From contig DFEG01000012.1 in the NCBI GenBank assembly GCA_002369075.1, positions 27,377-91,376 on the forward strand: a stretch of 64,000 nt of DNA. Direction: 5' to 3'. Below the pieces are notes generated by a model. That model searched no databases, was not told the DNA's origin, and saw only the letters and a program-made list of their open reading frames with translations. Position 1 is the stretch's first letter, and every line of letters starts with the position of its first letter. This DNA comes from Bacteroidales bacterium UBA3808. GTDB lineage: Bacteria > Bacteroidota > Bacteroidia > Bacteroidales > Paludibacteraceae. Of the stretch, positions 8,638 to 14,727 are shown one piece after another. A program made the position numbers and the translations under genes.

Positions 8638-8760
8638 CGTTAGGGTGATTTTTATGTCATTATAGGCAGATTTAGGCATATCTAAGCCGAAATAAGCATG
8701 TTTTTGTTTGCCGGAAGACGGTTTCATTACGGTGTTCTCCCTTTTTCGTTCCGCTAATGT

Positions 8761-8799
8761 TGTGTTAATCCTGTGTTAATGCTGTGTTAATCCTGTGTT
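8761..8799. repeat. 11-bp tandem repeat, about 3.5 units
   Basis: Units TGTGTTAATCC, TGTGTTAATGC, TGTGTTAATCC and a partial copy. The array overlaps the last codons and stop of the M48 protease gene; each unit contains TTAA, giving several minus-strand stop codons. Confidence 0.8.
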
Positions 8800-9641
8800 G
8801 GAGACTCACGCTTGGAAGGGGTTAGTTCGGGAGGTCTGTTTGTGCAGTTGGGATCGGGAGAGAGATCTTTTGTGAGGTTGCGGTAATTGGCAGAGGATTT
8901 CCAACGGTCTATTTCATAGGCACGCTGGCAGTCCTGCGGATGAGAGTAAAACATTTCGCGGCAAGCCTGCTGCACACGGGCAAAGAAAGAGGCATTCTTC
9001 ATTTCGTAATATCTTTTGCCTTGTTCGACTAACTGATACGGGTCACCTTGTATGTCCGACAGTCCGCTCGTGAGTTTGAGGAGTGCAGACTGAAAGACCT
9101 GTTCCCCGACGACTGCTGCCGCGCATCGGTCAGCCGAATATTCACTCATGCGATTCCAATACTGCAGAGCGCAATAGGCAGGAAAAGCAAACGAGCCGGT
9201 TATCACTTGTGCCGCTTTTCCCATATCTTCTATAATATGCAGAACGGTCTTGTAGAGCGTGTGGCGGCAAAGGATATGTCCGCACTCATGCGCCATGACA
9301 CTTTGGAGTTCGGGCAAGGTGAGCCGTTCCACCAACGAACTGCTCAAAGCGACAAAAATACGTGTGTCGCCATACGTATAAGCGTTCATCACAGGGTCAT
9401 TGTAGATGTACAACTCCGGCTCGTCGATGCCGACGCAGTTAACGACTTCCCGAAAAGCGGTATATACTTTCGGCAAGTTATCCGGCGAGACACGAAGCAT
9501 TGTACCGAGGTTCTCTCCTCGCATTATACGTTCGTCTCCAACCTGCATGAAGTACTTGATCAGCGTATTGAATCCGCGTGCTTGTTTGAGCACCTGCAAT
9601 GCTTTCGCATCGGCAGGGTGCATGATCTGACGTGCTTTCAT
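8787..9641 (-). CDS. M48-family zinc metalloprotease
   Basis: 284 residues with the zinc motif HExxH ('VMAHECGHILCRH', ~119-131) and the downstream glutamate helix 'MSEYSADRCAA' (~169-179) that completes the zinc site in M48/HtpX-type peptidases. Unlike HtpX there are no clear paired transmembrane helices before the active site; a weakly hydrophobic segment ('VITGSFAFPAYCALQYW', ~149-165) lies between the two motifs. The start overlaps the stop of the YaaW-like gene by 4 nt, so the pair is translationally coupled under the palindrome-bearing promoter at 10403-10438. A role in quality control or in activating a partner by proteolysis is possible. Confidence 0.85.
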   Translation of the reverse strand: MKARQIMHPADAKALQVLKQARGFNTLIKYFMQVGDERIMRGENLGTMLRVSPDNLPKVYTAFREVVNCVGIDEPELYIYNDPVMNAYTYGDTRIFVALSSSLVERLTLPELQSVMAHECGHILCRHTLYKTVLHIIEDMGKAAQVITGSFAFPAYCALQYWNRMSEYSADRCAAAVVGEQVFQSALLKLTSGLSDIQGDPYQLVEQGKRYYEMKNASFFARVQQACREMFYSHPQDCQRAYEIDRWKSSANYRNLTKDLSPDPNCTNRPPELTPSKRESPTQD

Positions 9642-10372
9642 GCGACACTCCTTTCTTTTTCAAAACGGTTAAGACGCATGTATGCCACTTGCAGCACGGC
9701 AGGAACACAAACGCGGTAAGCAGGCGATGAGATGTCATAGACCGTCCAAGCCCCCAAAGCTATCCAGCCGATGGGACCTAACGCGCCACCCACGGCACGC
9801 GTGGCGGTCTCAATACCGGCAGTTGCTACCCCGCGGACGGTGATGATCTCTACTATATATTGAATAACGCGGGCGGTTATGCGCGTGAGAACGACTCGGC
9901 TTGTGCGGACAGCCATGAGCAAAGCAGCCGTCAGTGCCTGGCGCGTGAGCGTCTTATCAGGGATGCCGTTTTCGTTGGCAAGCAGTCTCAGTTCACGCTC
10001 GGACATCTTGTTCAGCGTGTCTTGGCAAAGCGTAGTCAAGAGGTTGTGCTCCATTTTGGTGATGGTGTCGTATTCGGAGACGGGGACATCCATCTGTTTA
10101 CAGACGCGGCGAAGCACGGTGGCGTACGAATCCGGCCCGCGGTTCCAGAGTGTAGAGAGGGTGTTGGAACCGTATTTCAGTAACTCATTGCTGATCTGCG
10201 GCACGAGAAACAACATGTCTTCCGGATAGTTGCGGTTGTACTCATCGGTGGAAGTCAGCTGCTCCGTGATACGGATGTTGCCCAAACGGTCATGCGTCAG
10301 GATGTCGCATAGCACTTTGAGATCCTCATTTTCGCAGGAGGAGAGAAAACGTAAATCTTTGTCTGTAGTCAT
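9638..10372 (-). CDS. YaaW/UPF0174-like protein (DUF3944 N-terminus)
   Basis: 244 residues. The N-terminus 'DLRFLSSCENEDLKVLCDIL' followed by 'THDRLGNIRITEQL' has the DUF3944 pattern, and the C-terminus 'AYRVCVPAVLQVAYMR' matches the conserved end of Escherichia coli YaaW. A hydrophobic Gly/Ala/Val-rich region (about 155-220) could associate with membrane. The biochemical role of YaaW is not known to me; some annotations call it a ubiquinol-cytochrome c chaperone, which I do not accept. First gene of a two-gene unit with the M48 protease, whose start overlaps its stop. Confidence 0.75.
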   Translation of the reverse strand: MTTDKDLRFLSSCENEDLKVLCDILTHDRLGNIRITEQLTSTDEYNRNYPEDMLFLVPQISNELLKYGSNTLSTLWNRGPDSYATVLRRVCKQMDVPVSEYDTITKMEHNLLTTLCQDTLNKMSERELRLLANENGIPDKTLTRQALTAALLMAVRTSRVVLTRITARVIQYIVEIITVRGVATAGIETATRAVGGALGPIGWIALGAWTVYDISSPAYRVCVPAVLQVAYMRLNRFEKERSVA

Positions 10373-10402
10373 AATTTTGCCCTTTCATTTTTGAAATCTG
10401 GC

Positions 10403-10438
10403 GCAAAATTACTACATGGGACGGACAAAAGGTGTCCG
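10403..10438 (-). promoter_or_regulatory. Promoter plus palindromic operator of the YaaW-M48 unit
   Basis: Minus-strand -7 box TAATTTTGC (10403-10411), a 10-nt spacer, then the perfect palindrome CGGACA-N5-TGTCCG (10422-10438). The stretch from the box to past the palindrome is nearly identical to 3797-3834. Two copies with identical geometry in front of two units of the same island make a shared operator likely. Confidence 0.7.
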
Positions 10439-10641
10439 AGGTGCAAAAAAATGTCGGTCTTGTCTCGGTTGTGAGTCGGTCATCTCTCGGTTGGAGAGGC
10501 AAGGGATGAACAAGGGATAACTATAGTTTCTTTCTCCTGTTTATGCCGGAAAGTGTTTGCCACGGCTCTGTAGCAGCGGACGAAGGAATTGCGGTTACTG
10601 ACCGCAAAATGTCTAATATGCAAGGATATGGGAGATTTTTA
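10439..10641. other. Intergenic stretch without a recognisable gene
   Basis: Divergent spacer between the YaaW-like and EmrB-like genes. It holds short imperfect repeats around 10450-10520 ('TCTCGGTTG', 'AAGGGATGAACAAGGGATAA') and one hairpin GCGGT-N5-ACCGC near 10590-10604. I see no open frame of note, no tRNA and no other pattern. Confidence 0.5.
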
Positions 10642-10674
10642 TTTGCACATGTCAGAAATTTTTAGTAATTTTGC
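10642..10674 (+). promoter_or_regulatory. Bacteroidota promoter of the EmrB-like gene
   Basis: TTTG (10642-10645), 20-nt spacer, TAATTTTGC (10666-10674). Transcription would begin near 10680, leaving a leader of about 130 nt that contains the hairpin element at 10693-10729. Confidence 0.7.
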
Positions 10675-10692
10675 AGCGTTTTTCGCAAGCGC

Positions 10693-10729
10693 GCCTTGGT
10701 AAAGGCGAGGGGGAACCCGATAATATTCC
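10693..10729 (+). promoter_or_regulatory. Leader element shared with the EmrA-like gene
   Basis: Near-copy of 396-435: the hairpin CGCCTT-GGTA-AAGGCG, the hairpin GGG-GGAA-CCC, then the conserved tail CGATAATATTCC. It sits in the predicted 5' leader of the EmrB-like gene. Differences fall largely in the hairpin arms and loops, which keeps pairing (GGGT-TGTA-ACCC becomes GGG-GGAA-CCC). Confidence 0.5.
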
Positions 10730-10811
10730 TCGTGGCGGAGCTACTTATGAACGAGTGGCGGACGCACGAATGAAATGAAACAAACAGGTTCAACCTCAAA
10801 ACCAAGGAATT

Positions 10812-12422
10812 ATGCAATTACCTCCTTCAGCTCCTGCGGCGGGAAAAATGCCGTTCCAAATGCCCATGTTCCGGGCGTGGGTGCCACGGAAGATACAGCC
10901 GTGGATTTATATCTTACAAGTACTGTGTATCCAGTTCTCGGGCGGGGTGTATCTCGGCGCACTGGAAGCCGTGCGCGGCACAACAGCCCTGCAACTCGAA
11001 GACCTGCTGATGCTACTCTATGCCGGTCTGGCAGGCATGGCGGTGTGGTTCCCAATGCTGTTCCGCATGAAGTTCCGTTTTACGAACCAACAGCTGCTTA
11101 TCGGCTCGGCTGTTGTCATTGCCGTCTGCAACCTCATTACCATGCGGACGACGAACATGGCGGTCTTGCTGCCGGTCTGTTTCATCGCCGGCATCGCCAA
11201 ACTGCAGGGCACATTCGAGAACATGTCGAATATCCAACTATGGATGACGCCGGAGCGTGACTTCGGGGTGTTCTTCCCTATTCTGCACATTGTGCTGCTG
11301 ACCGCCATCACCGGCAGTGCATGGCTCGCCGCCGTCATTACCTTCCATTTCAGTTGGCAGATGATGCACGTGCTGACCATCGGCACAATGTGTTTCGTGG
11401 TGGCAGTGCAACTCTTCCTTTGCCAGCCGTGGTGCCCGATGCCGCAACGGATGCCGCTCAAAGGAATCGATATTTCCACAGGTCTGCTGATTTCTCTGCT
11501 GATGCTGATGATTAGTTATATCCTCGTCTATGGCGACCGGCTGATGTGGTTCTTTTCGCCTACGCTCCGATGGGTGCTGGCACTCAGCCTGATACTCTTA
11601 GCGTTTATCCTATACCGGCTCAAAACGGTGGAGAAACCCTATATATCCTTGGAGATTTTCAAATACAAGAACGTGTTGGCTATCTTGTTGGTGACCGCCA
11701 TCGCCGAGCTGCTTTTAGGCGCCGAGCACACGTTAGAGGAAATCTATTGGACGGAGGTGCGCGGCTTGGAGGAACATACCAAGGGAGCGTTGTGCTTATG
11801 GTCGCTGCCGGGCGTGTATGTCGGTGTGCTGATTACCCTTTACTGGCTCGGGCATAAGAAATGGAAGGTGTGGAAGTTGTTTGCTATCGGTTTTGGCTGT
11901 ATCCTGGTCTATTCGCTGTGGATGTATTTCTATTTAGATGTGAATGTGCCGATTGAGCAATACCGCCTCGGCTTGGCGTTCCGCGGCTGCGCGTACGCTA
12001 TTCTTGCAGCTTCGCTGATGTGGAGTCTGCACGAGAGCGTGCATGACTTGGAGCATTTCTTCATGGCGCTTTTTATCTTCAACGTCATTCACATGTACCT
12101 CGCCGGCGCATCGGGTTATGGGTTGTACACCACGCTCTTCAAGCATTTCATGGCGGACAACATGTCGAGGTACGGGGCGTACATGACGCTGACAAGCGTT
12201 CAGCCATCAGCTATCGGCAGTCAGCTTTCAGCACTCAGTCTTTCGGTCATGAGCGTGACTTTGAAGCAGATATACGGTCAGATTATATGGGTGTCTCTGT
12301 TTATGACCTCGGCGTTCCTATTGTTAGATATTCCGCGTGTCCGTACCGGCATAGAGAAAGTGCCGTACTGGCCGGTATATGGCATCAAAATGCTCACACG
12401 CGCGGGGCTTCGGAGTCGATGA
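10812..12422 (+). CDS. EmrB-like MFS drug transporter (DHA2 type)
   Basis: 536 residues with about 14 hydrophobic segments, the expected topology for the DHA2/EmrB branch; a proline-rich cytoplasmic N-terminus precedes the first helix (~32-52). It should export toxic compounds by proton exchange together with the EmrA-like adaptor at 465-1499, whose leader carries the same hairpin element. Odd point: a 7-bp-period array at 12200-12241 encodes 'SVQPSAIGSQLSALSLSV' in a loop before the last helix, so that loop is probably expanded. The 3' end overlaps the convergent thioesterase gene by 29 bp. Confidence 0.8.
   Translation: MQLPPSAPAAGKMPFQMPMFRAWVPRKIQPWIYILQVLCIQFSGGVYLGALEAVRGTTALQLEDLLMLLYAGLAGMAVWFPMLFRMKFRFTNQQLLIGSAVVIAVCNLITMRTTNMAVLLPVCFIAGIAKLQGTFENMSNIQLWMTPERDFGVFFPILHIVLLTAITGSAWLAAVITFHFSWQMMHVLTIGTMCFVVAVQLFLCQPWCPMPQRMPLKGIDISTGLLISLLMLMISYILVYGDRLMWFFSPTLRWVLALSLILLAFILYRLKTVEKPYISLEIFKYKNVLAILLVTAIAELLLGAEHTLEEIYWTEVRGLEEHTKGALCLWSLPGVYVGVLITLYWLGHKKWKVWKLFAIGFGCILVYSLWMYFYLDVNVPIEQYRLGLAFRGCAYAILAASLMWSLHESVHDLEHFFMALFIFNVIHMYLAGASGYGLYTTLFKHFMADNMSRYGAYMTLTSVQPSAIGSQLSALSLSVMSVTLKQIYGQIIWVSLFMTSAFLLLDIPRVRTGIEKVPYWPVYGIKMLTRAGLRSR
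12200..12241 (+). repeat. Heptad array (period 7) inside the MFS gene
   Basis: Six 7-bp units: TCAGCCA, TCAGCTA, TCGGCAG, TCAGCTT, TCAGCAC, TCAGTCT. In frame, no stop codon. Confidence 0.8.
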
Positions 12423-13170
12423 CGGCTTGCGAAGTGCGTGTTGCGAGTTCGGAATAGATTTGCGCTACCGGCATGTCGTCCTTGCTGATGACGTGCAGGT
12501 AGGTGTTGTTTGCGGTGTCATACATGCGGCAGATGAGGGTGTCGCCAAGGAAGGTCTCCCGCAGCCATCTGATAGTGAGGGAGCGGAGTTGGCGGTTTTG
12601 CGCAAAATCCGCAGAGACGGTCTGCATGGCGATAGAGAGGTAGGTGCGGTTGTTGACATGACCGTTGAAATCAAGATTGATCGGGTTTACGCGGTGCTCC
12701 GCTTGGCGTATAACCGTTTCTCCGGCAGGGATGCGTATCTTGGAATGTTTCTCTTCGTTTGCCAGTCCCAAGGCATTCACATCGAGCACATTGTTGATGG
12801 CGACAGGGCGGTGCGTCTCACTATCCAAGAGCGTCCAGCATCCGTGTCCGTGTGCAACCTCTATACCATCTGTTCTGCAGATTTTGAAGTCGGCGTAGAG
12901 GCGCAAACCGGTCAGTTCGCCGTTCCAGACCGTCACTTCAATCTCTTGTGACCAGAAGGCTTCGTTCTGCTCCCACCAGGCGTTGAACTCAGAGATAACC
13001 CACAGTTTGTTTTGATGCACGAGGTCAAAGGCTGCCATATGCAGACAGGACATATATCGTGCCCAACAGTCCTGATAGTACAGCAAGACGGCGTTGGGGG
13101 TCATACGATAGCAGGTATCCATGTCCGCCGCAGTAATGCTGTAACGATGTGTGTAGATGTTTTTTTCCAT
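12394..13170 (-). CDS. Acyl-ACP thioesterase (FatA-like)
   Basis: 258 residues, the usual size for bacterial acyl-ACP thioesterases with two hot-dog domains. Domain 1 starts 'YSITAADMDTCYRMTPNAVLLYYQDCW'; domain 2 carries 'DFNGHVNNRTYL' (~166-177), the N-x-H-x-N pattern that holds the catalytic Asn/His in plant FatA/FatB-type enzymes. It hydrolyses acyl-ACP to free fatty acid in the cytoplasm. The gene lies downstream of tRNA-Gln on the same strand but behind a terminator hairpin (13191-13212), so it may rely on read-through. Its 3' end overlaps the MFS gene. Confidence 0.85.
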   Translation of the reverse strand: MEKNIYTHRYSITAADMDTCYRMTPNAVLLYYQDCWARYMSCLHMAAFDLVHQNKLWVISEFNAWWEQNEAFWSQEIEVTVWNGELTGLRLYADFKICRTDGIEVAHGHGCWTLLDSETHRPVAINNVLDVNALGLANEEKHSKIRIPAGETVIRQAEHRVNPINLDFNGHVNNRTYLSIAMQTVSADFAQNRQLRSLTIRWLRETFLGDTLICRMYDTANNTYLHVISKDDMPVAQIYSELATRTSQAVIDSEAPRV

Positions 13171-13190
13171 TCCATTAGATTAAATTAAAT

Positions 13191-13212
13191 AAGGAGAGCG
13201 TGAACTCTCCTT
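13191..13212 (-). terminator. Rho-independent terminator after tRNA-Gln
   Basis: On the minus strand an 8-bp stem AAGGAGAG / CTCTCCTT with a 6-nt loop, followed by ATTTAATTTAAT. It starts about 4 nt after the tRNA end. Confidence 0.7.
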
Positions 13213-13215
13213 TTG

Positions 13216-13286
13216 TTGCTCAACCAGGACTCGAACCCAGACAGACAGAACCAGAATCTGTAGTGCTACCATTACACCATTGAGCA
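13216..13286 (-). tRNA. tRNA-Gln (anticodon CTG)
   Basis: The reverse complement folds as a cloverleaf: acceptor stem TGCTCAA / TTGAGCA, D arm with AATGGTAGC, anticodon stem ACAGA / TCTGT with loop TTCTGGT (anticodon CTG, reading CAG = Gln), T arm with GGTTCGAGTCC, discriminator A. No encoded CCA. About 71 nt. A promoter lies upstream at 13425-13457 and a terminator directly downstream. Confidence 0.93.
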
Positions 13287-13424
13287 GCTTGCATTGACAC
13301 TTGCGTGACTGCGCGTTTCACGCTTGTATAACGCTACGTGTCATGCTACGCTTTCGGTCCGCAAACGCTCCGCCGGTTTACGTCCCGAGGGAACCAAACA
13401 AGAGGCTTTTGAACGAAAGCGAGT

Positions 13425-13457
13425 GCAAAGGTACTGCTTTTTTTTGACATGTGCAAA
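13425..13457 (-). promoter_or_regulatory. Promoter for tRNA-Gln
   Basis: Minus-strand TTTG (13454-13457), 20-nt spacer, TACCTTTGC (13425-13433). The leader before the tRNA would be about 130 nt. It is divergent from the nrnA promoter, about 25 bp away. Confidence 0.6.
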
Positions 13458-13482
13458 TTTTTTTGCATTTTTTTTGTATTTA

Positions 13483-13515
13483 TTTGCATATTCCGGTATT
13501 TTTTTGTATCTTTGC
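13483..13515 (+). promoter_or_regulatory. Promoter of the nrnA-like gene
   Basis: TTTG (13483-13486), 20-nt spacer, TATCTTTGC (13507-13515), then the ATG at 13536. This shows that the in-frame ATG at 13449 cannot be the start, because it precedes the promoter. Confidence 0.75.
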
Positions 13516-13535
13516 ACGCTATTTATGGTTTTTAT

Positions 13536-14621
13536 ATGAGAGAATTAATAGAAAACGCGCACAATATAGTGATTTTCACGCACATGGCACCCGACGGGGA
13601 CGCGATGGGTTCGTCGCTTGCAATGTGGCATTGGTGCAAAGAACAAAGGGACAATGTACAAAGTACAAAGGATAATGTACAATGTACAAAGGAGGTAACG
13701 GTAATCGTGCCGAATGCTTTTCCGGCGTTCTTCAACTGGATGCCGGGAGCGGACAAGATTCTGGTGTACGAGAAGAACCAGATGAAGTGCAATGAGATTA
13801 TAGCGAAGGCTGATCTGTTTATCTGCACGGATTTCAACGACCCGAAGCGAATCGGTCCGATGGGCGAGAAGATGCTGGCCAACGGTTGCCCGAAGATACT
13901 GATTGACCACCATATATTAGTCGAAAGTCAAAAGTCGAAAGACCGCGACGAAGTCGCTCAAAGACCAAAGGAGTGGTACGACGAAAAACATGTGGATTCC
14001 GGAGCAAGTTCGGCATGCGAGATCGTGTATAAGTTAATAGCAGCTGAAAGACCGCTTGCGCTGAAAGCAGAGATTGCGACCTGTATTTATACGGGTTTGA
14101 TGACGGACACTGGTAATTTCAGTTACAACTCGACGAGCGCAGAGTTATACGATATTATAGCTTCTTTATTACGCGCGGGCGTGCAGAAAGACGCCATCTA
14201 CGACGCGGTGTTTAACCAGTATTCGAGTGACCGCATGCGGCTCATCGGTTATGCGTTGCACCGCAAGATGCGGATTTATCCCGAGCACCATCTGGCACTG
14301 ATAACCCTGACTGCGGACGAGTTAGAGCGCTACCACCACCAGCCGGGCGACTGCGAAGGGTTAGTGAACATGCCTCTACAGATCGGCGACGTCTTTTACT
14401 CCGTGTTCATGCGGGAAGAGCGCGCCAAACCGGGTACCCCTAAATCGCGGATCCGTATCTCGTTCCGCTCGCAGGGCGACAGACCCGTGAACGTCTGGGC
14501 AAGCGAGGTCTTCCGGGGTGGCGGACATATGAACGCTTCGGGCGGCGAGCTTTTCGGAAGCATGGACCAAGCGGTAAGACTGTTTGAACAAAGCTACGGA
14601 AAGTACATAAAGAAAGATTAG
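13536..14621 (+). CDS. DHH/DHHA1 phosphoesterase, NrnA-like (nanoRNase/pAp phosphatase)
   Basis: 361 residues from the ATG that follows the promoter. Motifs: 'HMAPDGDAMGSS' (metal site I), 'DFNDPKRIG', 'ILIDHHI' (the DHH motif), 'MTDTGNFSY' and the C-terminal DHHA1 signature 'FRGGGHMNASGGE'. The family degrades 2-5 nt RNA fragments and/or dephosphorylates pAp. Two insertions relative to family members are visible: heptad arrays near 13641-13692 ('KDNVQSTKDNVQCTKEV') and at 13920-13941 followed by a dispersed hairpin element (13938-13966), encoding 'VESQKSKDRDEVAQRPKEW' right after the DHH motif. They fall where surface loops would be, so activity may survive. Confidence 0.88.
   Translation: MRELIENAHNIVIFTHMAPDGDAMGSSLAMWHWCKEQRDNVQSTKDNVQCTKEVTVIVPNAFPAFFNWMPGADKILVYEKNQMKCNEIIAKADLFICTDFNDPKRIGPMGEKMLANGCPKILIDHHILVESQKSKDRDEVAQRPKEWYDEKHVDSGASSACEIVYKLIAAERPLALKAEIATCIYTGLMTDTGNFSYNSTSAELYDIIASLLRAGVQKDAIYDAVFNQYSSDRMRLIGYALHRKMRIYPEHHLALITLTADELERYHHQPGDCEGLVNMPLQIGDVFYSVFMREERAKPGTPKSRIRISFRSQGDRPVNVWASEVFRGGGHMNASGGELFGSMDQAVRLFEQSYGKYIKKD
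13641..13692 (+). repeat. Heptad array inside nrnA-like gene
   Basis: Period-7 units built on GTACAAA: GGACAAT, GTACAAA, GTACAAA, GGATAAT, GTACAAT, GTACAAA. In frame. Confidence 0.8.
13920..13966 (+). repeat. Heptad array joined to an AAAGACC hairpin element, inside nrnA-like gene
   Basis: GTCGAAA, GTCAAAA, GTCGAAA (13920-13940), then AAAGACC, a hairpin GCGAC-GAA-GTCGC (13945-13957) and CAAAGACC. The hairpin part is repeated nearly exactly in gldG at 17154-17182, so both proteins contain KDRDEVAQR. Confidence 0.8.
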
Positions 14622-14652
14622 ACATTTTTTCACGCAATTATGAACAGGACAA

Positions 14653-14683
14653 GAGTCCGATATGAGTCCGATATGAGTCCGAC
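14653..14683. repeat. 11-bp tandem repeat before the PpiC gene
   Basis: GAGTCCGATAT twice and a third partial copy, in the 106-bp gap between the nrnA-like stop and the PpiC start. No promoter box is obvious here. Confidence 0.75.
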
Positions 14684-14727
14684 AAAATACCGATTACGAT
14701 AAAGAACATTTTAATATATACCAAATC

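Noticed and set aside
1637..10372. Integrative element with integrase and attachment sites
   Set aside because: No recombinase, transposase or tRNA-gene border is present; the 40-bp similarity at the two sides fits a leader element at least as well as an attachment site.
13449..13535. Upstream in-frame start of the nrnA-like gene (ATG at 13449)
   Set aside because: It lies before a clear TTTG-N20-TATCTTTGC promoter and adds a Phe/Ile-rich stretch unlike the family.
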